From NCBI GenBank assembly GCA_027186245.1, contig CP114499.1, positions 5,709,001-5,773,000 on the forward strand: a stretch of 64,000 nt of DNA, written 5' to 3'. The stretch comes from Coriaria nepalensis. Its lineage: Eukaryota > Streptophyta > Magnoliopsida > Cucurbitales > Coriariaceae. The notes beneath the pieces were generated by a model. The model had not been told where the DNA came from and did no database searches. It was given only the letters and a program-made list of their open reading frames with translations. The translations under genes were made by a program, and so were the position numbers. Within the stretch, counting starts at the first letter, position 1, and each line of letters starts with the position of its first letter. Below, piece after piece: positions 25,560 to 35,452 of this stretch.

Positions 25560-27290
25560 ATACGACCGCGTGTACAATATGCACTTTTTATCCTAACATC
25601 GGCCGCATGATCCATCTTTTCCGACCTACACACTTGTAAAAACAACCATTCTAATTAATATTGAGAGAATTGGAAACTAAGGGACAACCATTCAATAATA
25701 ACTATTCTAACTTGACTTTTTCAATGATATTGAACATGGACAACCATTTTTCTACAACCATTCAATAAGGACATTCTAACCATTCAAATTTGACATTCGA
25801 ACTTTCCAACAAATGAAAATTTTCACTAATAACCATTCAATAATGACATTTTTCAATAACCATTATAACCGAACCATTCAATAATAAGCATTTAACTTGA
25901 CACGAATCGAATCCTGAGGGGAGATCTAAATACCTCCTCTTTATCACATTCATTACCCATTAAGTCTTCTACTGCCGTCTCTAGTAAATCCTGATGGTTT
26001 TGAGACAGCATAACAACATTCTGAATTTGTCCAGACCTTCTAATGATTTCAGTGTGCTACTTTGCTGCTTTTGTGTTATCCAATGAATGGTCAATGCTTT
26101 CTAGATTTTGAGGTTGCAAGTCATTTTTCCAGGACAGAAGTGGTTGGATTTCAAGGGAAAAGAGTGTGTTTTCAAAATATTGCAAAGGAATTTAAAACAG
26201 TAATTAAAATGAAGTCAAATTCAACTGCTTGAACTACTTAAAGAAACTATACTCACAAATTATTATATTTCAATTAAACACTTCTCTTTTGATTTCCTAA
26301 CTTTCTTGTAAAATGAAATGTCTATCTATAATGATGTAGTTATTCCAATACTGCCATAAAAATTATTTAAAAATAAAAAATAAAAAAATTCAAGAACGAT
26401 GTAGAGCACATAAAAAAAACTATAAACTGCCTATCATGAATACAAACAAAAATCAAGTTGTAGAGCACATAAAAGTGGTGAAAAAAACACAAACTATAAA
26501 CCTCAACAAAGAACATAAAACAATTAGAGAAACAAAATCCCAAATTGAAGAGCACACAAAGAAGAAAGCAAAAAAACAAAAAAAAATTGTAAAAAGAACA
26601 GGAGTAAAGAGGAAAGCAAACCTTAGCATGATTAGACTTCTTTGGTCTCTTACCCATTTTTGGTTTTCTCCTTCTTTCCTTCCTACATACACAGAAACCC
26701 TCGAAAATTATGTGTCGACACTTGATGGATATTATTATAAAAGGAAAAGAAGAAGGAAAGTGTTGCACATTAATTTGGAGAGAGATTGAGATCTATAGGA
26801 AATAAACAAAACATGTTTCGCGGTTCTCAGATTTGCACGTGAAGAGTTTAGTGCGCGTCGATGCTAGTGCACAAAGGTCGCGAGCAGGGAGAACAGAGAT
26901 GGAGATGAATCGCTTCACGAGTAGGGAGCAGCAAAGCAGAGATGGAGATGGAGAGGGAAGAGGGATAGCTCATAATTTGAGATGGAGAGGGAGAGCTTCA
27001 CGGTTAGAATTCTGCAAGAGAGAGAAATGAGGGAGACATATATAATGTATTATGACCTATGAAGATGTTTTTGAGAGTATACGGCTTGTATAGATGTTTT
27101 TGAGAGTATACGGCTTATTTACAAGCCGTATACTAATTCGTATAATACATCTTTACGTATTATGGCCTTTTTACGTGGCAATTTTTTTGACCATTTGATG
27201 TACATGAACGGTCAAGATGAAAATGCAGGCACGCATAGGCACCCTCTTTGCAGGGACCCTATCTGCTCCCAGAAGCAACGTATCAGCTTC
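25560..27290 (-). repeat. Right terminal inverted repeat of the MULE
   Basis: Reverse-complement counterpart of the left arm, containing the matching ATG at 26655-26657 (minus) that opens MGKRPKKSNHAK. It differs from the left arm by substitutions, small gaps, a more diverged stretch at 25.9-26.15 kb and a local tandem duplication near 27,055-27,120. Confidence 0.85.
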
Positions 27291-27299
27291 ATTGAGCTT
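27291..27299. repeat. Right target-site duplication of the MULE
   Basis: AGAAGCAAC follows the right terminus directly and pairs with AAAAGCAAC at 19736-19744 with one mismatch. Confidence 0.8.
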
Positions 27300-28400
27300 C
27301 CTCATCCCCATGTCTTCAAATGAAAATTAAATCACCTATGTAGTGTCAGCTTAAAAAGTTCGGCTGTGAAAAAAAAAAAATTGGGCGACAGAAATTTAAT
27401 TTTTTGTTAGATAAACAGTATGCTTATCTGGTCAACTAGAAATTTTTCGTGAGAACATTTCTCTCTAAACTCTGACCTTCCAAATTCCCCCATACACCCC
27501 TAAAATCGACTGTTATAATTTGATTCTCTAGTTTGTAGACAGGTTGGGGTATTTGACATCACTAATCATCTCAATGAGATACCCGCATATTCTAGTTAGC
27601 GCACATCCTTTGATCTAATCTTCCTCCCTTCAAAGACTAAGGTAAAGACAAGTCTCTAGGGCTAGTCCAGGATCTACAAAACAACACAACAAATCTATCA
27701 TTCAAGGCTACCATCTATAAGTGTAAATCTTAGAAGTGTAAATCATAGCTACCATCTCTAAAACCTGATAATCCTGTTAGGTGCCAAAAAAAGCAAGGAT
27801 TCCACGGGAAGAGTTACAATAGTCCAACATAAAATGCACCATTATCCTCAGCTAGTTGTAAATCAAGAAGTGGCCGCTTTAGCTCAATTTGAATTTAAAT
27901 AGATCGATGAATCGGTCACAATCACTTATGATTCCCTTCTACACCCCTGAAACATTAAAGATCATAGACCCACTTCCCATACATTAGTCCTCATAAAATA
28001 AACACTTAGGCAAATAGACAAATACTTACCCTACTATATAAAGTAATTACATAAAAAACCTACCCTTAAACCCATCACCACGAAGCATTACTGAAGTTTC
28101 TCCAATCCGTTGAGAAGATGGACAAGTACATTAAAAAGAGAGGATTTATGTAGGCAAAGCTATGGGCTAAATAAAACTTCTTCGAACCATAAAATCTTTG
28201 ATTTCAACTATAAACTCGATACCGCATACCCTAAATATACAATCGGACCCACAAAACCCATATAATATCGTTAAAACTCTCTAAAATCAAAACACCTCCA
28301 AATTTAACCTTAGATCATGGATAAGAAATCGGTCGTCTATAAGAATCGCAATAAAAAGAAATCATCGACAGAAGGACCAACCAAATTTGAGCGATCGATG
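27300..28400. other. Intergenic DNA downstream of NDUFB7
   Basis: It holds the likely 3' flank of the minus-strand NDUFB7 gene. Just outside the MULE, the minus strand at 27,300-27,331 can be read as a short peptide (DMGMRKLNEADT) that may be the interrupted tail of an unidentified exon. Otherwise no coding evidence. Confidence 0.4.
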
Positions 28401-28703
28401 TCAAACTTTCGCAACGTTTGGAATAAGCGGAATCCCCTGCTTCTGGCCCTTCTTCAATCTAACCTCCTCCTCGTGAATCTTCTGCATCTGGATCATTCTC
28501 TCCATAACGAGCTCGTACTCGCACTTCTCGTAAGAATGACGCTCGTTCTCGCACTTCCAAGGGAGGTATAACTCAGATTGGCGACACTTGTTCAGAGGGA
28601 TCAGCAAATGTGCGCACTGGTCTCTGTACGGCAAGGGAGTCCTAGCCTCTACCATGTCTTCCTGAGTCACTATCGTCTTCTTCGACGAGCCCTCCACCTC
28701 CAT
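28401..28703 (-). CDS. NDUFB7: NADH dehydrogenase 1 beta subcomplex subunit 7 (complex I B18 subunit)
   Basis: A single-exon gene of 100 residues, close to the plant family length. The sequence MEVEGSSKK..., RDQCAHLLIPLNKCRQ and LPWKCENERHSYEKCEYELVMERM is nearly diagnostic for the B18/NDUFB7 subunit (Arabidopsis At2g02050 from memory). It has a twin CX9C (CHCH) fold with cysteines at 30, 40, 51 and 61, which form two disulfides after Mia40-dependent import. The protein is an accessory subunit on the intermembrane-space face of the complex I membrane arm, needed for assembly rather than electron transfer. No presequence is expected. The C-terminus is lysine-rich and hydrophilic. The neighbouring GARP gene, beyond the MULE, fits the conserved order GARP-NDUFB7. 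Confidence 0.95.
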   Translation of the reverse strand: MEVEGSSKKTIVTQEDMVEARTPLPYRDQCAHLLIPLNKCRQSELYLPWKCENERHSYEKCEYELVMERMIQMQKIHEEEVRLKKGQKQGIPLIPNVAKV

Positions 28704-28809
28704 TGTTGATTTGTTTCTCTTATTTTGTCTCTGTTTCTCGTCTTTGCGCGTTATTCAACTGTTTCAGGTGTAATACAGGTCACTGGATCACCATACTGGC
28801 CCTGAAATA

Positions 28810-28852
28810 TGGGCTGCTTTCTTTCCTTTTCCTTTTTTTTCCCGCGGCCCAT
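28810..28852 (-). promoter_or_regulatory. Site II motifs upstream of NDUFB7
   Basis: TGGGCT at 28810-28815 and GGCCCAT at 28846-28852 lie 110-150 bp upstream of the NDUFB7 start. Paired site II elements are common in promoters of plant nuclear genes for respiratory-chain subunits. The motifs are seen; activity is inferred. Confidence 0.45.
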
Positions 28853-29296
28853 TATATGGGTAAAACGCACGTTTTAACCGTCACAAACACGCTAAACTCA
28901 TGATTGATAATTTCAGTTCAATCTTTTGGTTGGATTGGAGATAAACAAGTAATTATTTCATGCAATTTAGTTCGGTTTAATTTGGTATAATTTGCTGTTA
29001 CAAAATATGCGCATATATGTTAATGAAATTAGATGATTCGATTCATTTTATTTTATTTTTTATTTTTTTTATTTTATAATATACAATAAAATTGTGATCA
29101 TAAATTATACTGGTAGATGTGATTAGATCTGTTTGGAAGTAGTGGAAAGCTTGTAAAGTGTGACGAAGCAGTAAAGGATCATCTTTTTGCTTATCAGATT
29201 ATTATTGTTTTTTGATATCAGCTTTATCGTTTCTTTCTAAATCTATAGAACTTCATTCTATAATTTCCAGTATTCATCATCTTTATGTGTGTATAG

Positions 29297-29324
29297 ATAT
29301 ATATATATATATATATATATATAT
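29297..29324. repeat. (AT)14 microsatellite before the SDR start
   Basis: 28 bp of alternating AT end 27 bp upstream of the SDR start codon, so it probably sits in its 5' leader or core promoter. Confidence 0.9.
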
Positions 29325-29351
29325 GGTTAACATGGAGCAGCAATCAAATCA

Positions 29352-30322
29352 ATGGAACTTGCAAGCTTTGCTATATCACATGATCATGATGACGATAATC
29401 ATCATCAGGCGCAGATCTCATCTCCGAAGAGGTGAATTAATTAACGACGTATATCATCTGATCATCTGTTCAAGATAGAGTTCTTATCATATTTTTTTTT
29501 GAATTAATTTGCAGGTTAATAGGCAAGGTTGCAGTAATAACTGGAGGCGCGAGAGGAATCGGAGGCGCCACCGCGAAACTATTTGCGGAAAACGGCGCCC
29601 ATGTAGTCATCGCCGACATACTTGACGACCTCGGCACTCCAATCGCCGATTCGATCGGAGGTCGGTATATTCACTGCGACGTGGCGAATGAATTGGATGT
29701 GGAATCTGCGATCGAGCTCGCACTCTCGTGGAAAGGACGATTAGACATAATGTTCAATAACGCCGGAATTTCAGGCCCGGAATGCGGCAGTATAACCACA
29801 ATCGACATGGATGAGGTGAAAAAAGTCGTTTCCGTCAACGTGAATGGCGTCGTTCACGGAATCAAGTACGCGGCAAGGACGATGATCAAAGCGCAGAGAG
29901 GAGGCTGCATTCTCTGCACATCGAGCTCCTCCGCGATCATGGGAGGGCTGGGATCTCACGCCTACACCTTGTCGAAGCATGCGATAGTGGGATTGATGAA
30001 GAGCGCCGCGTGTGAGCTGGGGAATCACGGAATACGCGTGAACTGTATATCTCCTCACGGAGTTCCGTCGGAGATGCTGGTCAGAGCGTACCGTAAGATT
30101 CTGGGGAAAGCGGGCTTCATGGCAGAGGATGTGAGCAAGATCGTCGGGGAGAGCGGGAGTTTGTTGAGAGGGAGAAGCGCGTGTGAAGAAGATGTGGCGC
30201 GTGCGGCGTTGTTTCTAGCGAGCGAAGATGATGCTGGGTTTGTTACTGGTCACAATCTTGTTGTGGATGGAGGCTATACTTCTGCTTCCAGAAGTTTGAG
30301 TTTTATATACCAGAGGGAGTAG
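29352..30322 (+). CDS. Short-chain dehydrogenase/reductase (SDR110C-like)
   Basis: Two exons, 29352-29431 and 29515-30322, give 295 residues. The start was chosen because only this frame splices into the conserved SSPKRLIGKVAVITGG junction. The NAD(P) loop TGGARGIG is at 36-43, NNAG at 108-111, a catalytic Ser at 163-166 and the YTLSK Tyr/Lys pair at 177/181. A GHNLVVDGGY C-terminal motif completes a classical SDR. An acidic Asp after the second strand (VVIADI) favours NAD over NADP. Relatives include xanthoxin dehydrogenase (ABA2), secoisolariciresinol dehydrogenase and momilactone A synthase-like enzymes; the substrate cannot be told from sequence. The N-terminus has an unusual His/Asp-rich run (residues 10-18). 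Exon 2 is much richer in GC and CpG than its neighbours. Confidence 0.9.
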
Positions 30323-30999
30323 GCAGTAGAGCCGAACGCTCACGTTGGCTACTGGCTACAGATATAGATAGATTCGATCATTTTGAATGCAACCTCATAT
30401 ATATATATATATACATATATTTCCAAATCGTGTTTGAAAATTCAGAGACAGATTTAATCCTGCTTCAAAAATACGTGTTTGAAACATGTCGAACGCATTC
30501 TCGGATACGATTTCGAGAATCATTAATAAAAGATGCGGTTATTTGAGAATTAATGATAACGGTCAACTCTCTCCTATGATGAAAGGTTTATAAACTTGTA
30601 TGAAACACCCTAAAACTAAAAAGAGTAAAAATGGAAAATTTATTTTATATGGGGTTGAAATAAATAAATAACTAATAAATAAAAAAAAAAAAACATTTCA
30701 ATCAATGAATTGACTGTATAAATGCAAGAGGGAAGGAAATGCCAACCCTCTCTGTAAGTAGGGCTTTGTCTCTTCACTTCTCCTCACACCATCTCCACCC
30801 TCAAGGGGCAGAATAGACTTTAATCTTTCTGCCCCTATACTATACCATCCTCCCATCTCTCTGCTTCCACCCTGTAAGTCTCTCCCCCTTTCTCTATCTG
30901 TGTATACATGTTTTATCTTCTATGCTGTTTTTACGTTGCTGGATTTTTTTATTTATTTTTTAAAATTTTGTTCATGGCGTCTTACAGCAACCTTGCTTG

Positions 31000-33070
31000 A
31001 TGGGAGATAGAATCACATCTGGAAGTTTCTTCCAGTATCCTCCCCCCTCGTTCCATGCTTCTCCTCATAGGTCTCCTTCACTACCTCCTTCAGATCGGGA
31101 GAGGTATTGGTTCAAAAGCTCAATCTCTGTTTTTAAATTTTTTTTTTTATTAATTTGCTCAATTTATTTATGCTTGGTTGATGTTTACTCCGATTTATAT
31201 CTTCTGGGTTTTCTTACTTCATATTATAGCTTCTGGGTTTTGATTGGTTTCTACTTCTTTTATTATGGTGTGATTCATTCGTTTATGATATCATTTTTAC
31301 TATAGAAGAATTTGAAGTTTAGAAATTTGATCTGAAGCTGCGTGTTAGCGTAATTTTGATATTGATGATACTGTTTTGACCTTGACATCACTTGGTTTTG
31401 CTGTTTTTGCTTGCTGAGCAAATCGAGTTACACGAAAAAAGCTTTAATAAAGTTCTCAAGTCTTTTGATTTCTGCACTTTTGTTTTTAGTTTGATGTAAA
31501 TTAGGTTTCATTAGAAATCAAGTTGTCATATTTCACCATTAGGGTATTGTGGGATGCTATGTGGTATTTAGCTGGTTTGCCCTTATGATGCAGCAGGTAT
31601 TTAGCTGAGCTATTGGCTGAGAGGCAAAAACTGGGGCCATTAATGCAAATTCTACCTTTATCCTGTAGGCTTTTAAATCAAGGTATGTGACTGATCTACT
31701 ATAGTTATTCCTCACAAAACTAGTACTTTTTTTTGTTTTGTTGGGGTCTAATTACTAAGGATTGACTTTTCTTGATTGATTTTAACGCCTTTTTCAGGGG
31801 AGTTTTTTTTGTATCTTTCACTATTGATCTCTCTTTTTCTTTTTTTTTTTTGATTTGCAGAAATCCTACGGTTATCAGGATTCAGTCAGAATTTTCTGGA
31901 TAGTGAAAGAGTTGAGCATGATAGTCCGTATAGATCGCTAAGTCAAGTTTCAAATGGAAGACCAATGGATTTAGAGGGATGGCCTCCTATGCAGATGGAG
32001 GTATAAATAAATGTATTTCTTTGATTTTAACTGCTAAACTATCCTTTTCATGCGGTGAAACTACTATGATGTCTCCTTGAATTCACTATTGTTTATTTGT
32101 ATTGAAAATTAGAAGAGAGTTGGAAGTTAGGATTTTACACTATGTCGTACAGGTACGTAAACATAATTTGAGTCAACTTCTCTTTCACACAGGAAAATGG
32201 GTTTGCTCCAAGAATGGGTTCTTTCCGGGCTTCCTCAATGGGATGGCCTGGAGTGAATGAAATTCTGGTGACACCAAAAGTAAAGAAAGTTATTAGACTC
32301 GACGTGCCTGTAGACAAATATCCAAGTGTAAGTTTGGCATGTTTACAAATCATGGAAGTAGAGAATAATATTTTATTGTACTTCTTTATTATTCTCTTAC
32401 AACTTATAATTTAATTTTTTTTGGCAGTATAACTTTGTAGGCCGAATCTTGGGCCCACGTGGAAATTCGCTGAAAAGAGTCGAAGCCATGACAGAATGTA
32501 GAGTGTATATACGAGGCAAGGGCTCTGTGAAAGATGCTATAAAGGTAAATCATCGATCAAATTCTAACCTTTTCTTCCCTTACATTCTTGAAGGTTTTAT
32601 TTATTCTTGAAATCAAACTCATTCCCCTTTATATGTCAATCCGGTTTCTAAATCAAGGACCTGAAAATTTTCTTTCCAGGAAGAAAAGCTACGAGATAAA
32701 CCTGGGTATGAGCACCTTAACGAGCCACTTCACTTATTGATTGAGGCTGAATTTTCAGAGGATATAATAAATGCACGTTTGGATCATGCAGTGACAGTAC
32801 TTGAAAACCTTATGACCCCTGTGGTAAGAAAGTATGTCCATTTTTCTGCATAGTACCTCTTAATTGATCTGTGTCTAATTGCCCGTATGGTGATTTTTTG
32901 CTTAGGATGAGTCAAAGGATCACTACAAGAAGCAGCAGCTAAGGGAATTAGCAATGTTGAATGGAACACTAAGGGAAGTGAGCCCAAGCCCGAGCCTGAG
33001 CCCGAGCATGAGCCCGAGTATGTCTCCCTTCAATACCAGCGGGATGAAACGGGCAAAAACCGGAAGATGA
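31000..33070 (+). CDS. STAR/QKI-type KH-domain RNA-binding protein
   Basis: Seven coding exons (31000-31103, 31597-31682, 31861-32000, 32193-32327, 32428-32544, 32680-32823, 32906-33070) encode 296 residues. A 5'-UTR intron is likely, with donor at 30874 and acceptor ending at 30987. Domain order is a Ser/Pro leader, then a QUA1-like dimerisation segment beginning [20 protein letters not shown]. An extended KH domain follows ([14 protein letters not shown] carries the GxxG loop; then [15 protein letters not shown]), and then a QUA2-like helix. The tail repeats [12 protein letters not shown] and ends in a basic KRAKTGR that could be a nuclear signal. It matches plant KH proteins such as At1g09660 (recalled) and rice SPIN1-like factors, which bind RNA and affect splicing or flowering time. 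The target here is unknown. Confidence 0.93.
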
Positions 33071-33654
33071 TATCAATTATTATTACGTTGAACATTTAAT
33101 CATTATAATGTGATTTATTGGATGATATTTTCTTAGTTTGGTTATGCTTGCTTTAATCACAAAGTTACTACTACTAAGCATCGATCTTTTTGTGCCAAGA
33201 CTCGATGAGAAGATCTACAGATGCTGATCATTTGCTGGCGAGCCCGTGTTACGTGCGCACGAGAAAGGAGTCGGATATAAGCCCTAGATGCTGGTTTGCT
33301 GGGTGTTTTTCTAGTTTTATTTTATTTTATTATATTTTTTCTTTCCCTCCCTGATTTTGTTTAGTATTATTATTTCTCTATCTATTCTTTTTTGTGTACA
33401 TTTCTTTGAAACACATTCACTACATACATTATTACTTCATCAGTTATGTACTAAAAACATTAAGAAAAAAGTAAAAAAGTATGACTATTTGATTTGTTTT
33501 ACATTTGGATATGTTTGATTCTTGTTGCTCGTGATGTTAGTTTGCGATTTAAGATTATGATTTAACTGTGGTGGCATAAAGGAATCATATTACCTTGTTT
33601 AAATTATTCTATTTTAGGACAAAATTTGTAAGTTTAATGAAGGTGTGATCTGTA
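33071..33654. other. KH gene 3' flank and NLR-cluster boundary
   Basis: No gene seen. The first part is probably the KH gene 3' UTR (T-rich, with AATAAA-like A/T stretches); the rest is spacer before the first NLR fragment. Confidence 0.5.
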
Positions 33655-34149
33655 GTGAAATTGGATGATTTTCCATGTGAAGAAGAATGGACGGATCATC
33701 TCGAAGCTGTCTCTTTGATGAGGAGTACGTGATGTTCAGAGATTTGCATATCACCGAAGTGTCCAAGACTTCAAAGTTTTGTCACTTGAATACCATTCCT
33801 AATTTCCTATAGGTATCACGATATATTCTTAGAGAAGGAATAGATGCGCTCACATTCGCTTCTTCCTAATTTGATGGAGTTGGAGTTGGCTCGTCCAACG
33901 AAATTGAAGAGCATTTACGGTAGTAATAGTGGAGTTTTTGCTCTTCCCAATTTAGTTAAGTTGCATTTATGTGAAGTACCAAAATTGAACACGAATTGCA
34001 ATAGTCGAGTATTTTTAAGTGAAATAGCTCCCCCCAAAACATTTATATATATGGATGATGTGAGTTACTGAGAGACCCGACAGCAATCGATGAGGCATCC
34101 ATTCCATCATATCTTAAGATTCAACTGCCAAAAATGGACCCAGTTTTGA
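33655..34149 (+). pseudogene. NLR fragment (unit A), internally deleted
   Basis: This resembles the intact NLR at 40-43 kb but keeps only two pieces. The first is the segment just after the MHD region (EEEWTDHLEAVSLM, then ISPKCPRLQ-like). The second is the C-terminal end (FALPNLVKLHLCEVPKL, then EASIPS and the closing KKWTQF-like residues, TGA at 34147-34149). The whole NB-ARC domain and most LRRs are missing, and stops interrupt the rest. Its 3' flank (34.25-34.48 kb) repeats the flanks of the other NLR units, including the NDUFAF6 3'-UTR-like piece, so it is a truncated tandem copy. Confidence 0.8.
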
Positions 34150-34479
34150 GGTCAAGATTGGGTGTTTTCCAGCGTAATGGGGAGTTTTTCTTGTGAGGGT
34201 TGTTGTTACACACTTGTTTGTCGAAATGCTTGTACCACTCACTGGTAAATCTTATCTTATTTACTTTTTAATATTTTGTTGACTGTCTAGGATTGATGCT
34301 TACTGAATTCAATCTTCACTCTGGTGAATCATACAGCTTTTTTGGGTTGGCTTGGTGTGCCATCTCCTGCTCCGTAGTTGCTTGCTCGGTCAACTCTCAT
34401 TCATTCCATTTCGCCTGGCAGAGAAAACAACTCACCAATGGCAAGAAACGAACCACAATACATGAAATTCGAGCATTTC

Positions 34480-35120
34480 AGGATGAAGATGGGAGTAATT
34501 GGCAAGCGAGTCAAGGAGGAGCTTCTGAAGGTGACTCAATTTCTTATTAAGCAGTGATGGTCCAAGTAGATGAATTTTTTGTTGGGGCCACTTCCGGCGT
34601 TGACTGCTCGGCAAAAAACCCCCACCAGATCAATTCGAACAAGTCTGAAAAAGAATCAAAGCATTTGGTTTAGTGGATCTCCAGAAACTGCCTCATTTAT
34701 GCTCGATGCTCTGTTTCTGATTTTTGAAGTCCCAGGCCTGCTCAATTGGAGTGTAACGGCTAGTTTTTGTTTCCCAACAAGTTTGAAGTGGTGATTCAAG
34801 TCCATGGAAGCATCACACTTGCAGATTGGAAGGAGTTAGATTAGTTTTTGGTACTTTCCAGCATACACTTGTTGTCTCTTCTTGCTTTTGCTGTGTTCAT
34901 GAGTTCTCTTAGCTCAAAACAGTTAGATCATTATCAAAATCCAACACCGCCGACCGGAACTCCTACGTTTGAAGGATTCTATATGCGACTTGGATGATTA
35001 TTATTATTTTTTTAATCTTAGAATTAATTCAGATTAATTATTATTTTTATGAGTTATTAAGATTAGTTTATTATCTTATTAATTAATTAATTAATTAATT
35101 AAAAATAATTATTTAACAAA
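34480..35120. other. Spacer between NLR units A and B
   Basis: After the repeated flank ends near 34,480, the sequence is not shared with the other units. A short open stretch (KMGVIGKRVKEELLKVTQFLIKQ, about 34,480-34,552) looks coding-like but I recognise no family. An A/T-rich block with TTAA repeats lies at 35,080-35,115. Confidence 0.35.
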
Positions 35121-35314
35121 ATTTCAAAACTGCAATTCGAAAATAATTTTCAGTGTTAAACGAGACTTAAGTTTAATTAATTAAAATAAATAAATAATTA
35201 AGTGGGGGGCACCTTAAGGTGTCATTATACTTAAAAAGGGTGGTCAACATGCATTGGATTAACACTAAAAAGTGTTAATGACTGAAAATTATTTTCGAAT
35301 TTCAGTTTTGAAAA
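35121..35314. repeat. Foldback / MITE-like inverted repeat
   Basis: A roughly 38-bp left arm (35121-35158, core TTCGAAAATAATTTTCAGT) is matched by its reverse complement at 35275-35314 with few mismatches, enclosing about 115 bp. No autonomous partner or clear target duplication was found, so it may be a MITE or a simple foldback. It lies about 140 bp upstream of the NLR unit B first exon. Confidence 0.6.
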
Positions 35315-35452
35315 CAAACTTTAAAGTTCACAACTTTAATCACAAGATTCAACCATGGACTCTTCTACCTTTGTTCTGAAGCTGCACGCCTGCACCTTGT
35401 ATCTGCTTCAGTGCTTCCTCTTCTTCTTAATCCCCTCTAAATCTCTGCAAAA

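Larger units (their letters stand above)
19745..27290 (+). mobile_element. Mutator-like element (FAR1/Jittery type) with very long TIRs
   Basis: A 7.5-kb DNA transposon bounded by matching ends (GGGAG..GATAGGGT.CCTGC at the left; the same reverse-complemented at the right) and a 9-bp imperfect target duplication. The inverted repeats extend about 1.9 kb inward on the left and 1.7 kb on the right. Between them are a coiled-coil-like frame (21.8-22.0 kb) and a degenerate FAR1-type transposase (22.7-25.0 kb), both on +. Both arms are pyrimidine/purine-rich near the ends and hold a matched ATG-containing segment, like MuDR arms that carry promoters. Divergence between the arms and the stop codons in the transposase indicate an old, non-autonomous copy. 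Confidence 0.88.

Noticed and set aside
29323..29478. Alternative SDR first exon starting MVNMEQQ
   Set aside because: It would need a different acceptor and loses the conserved KRL-GKVAVITGG junction; the frame from 29352 splices perfectly.
34293..34794. Open frames between NLR units A and B
   Set aside because: The first part is the repeated NLR flank; the rest matches no family and neighbouring frames are as long.
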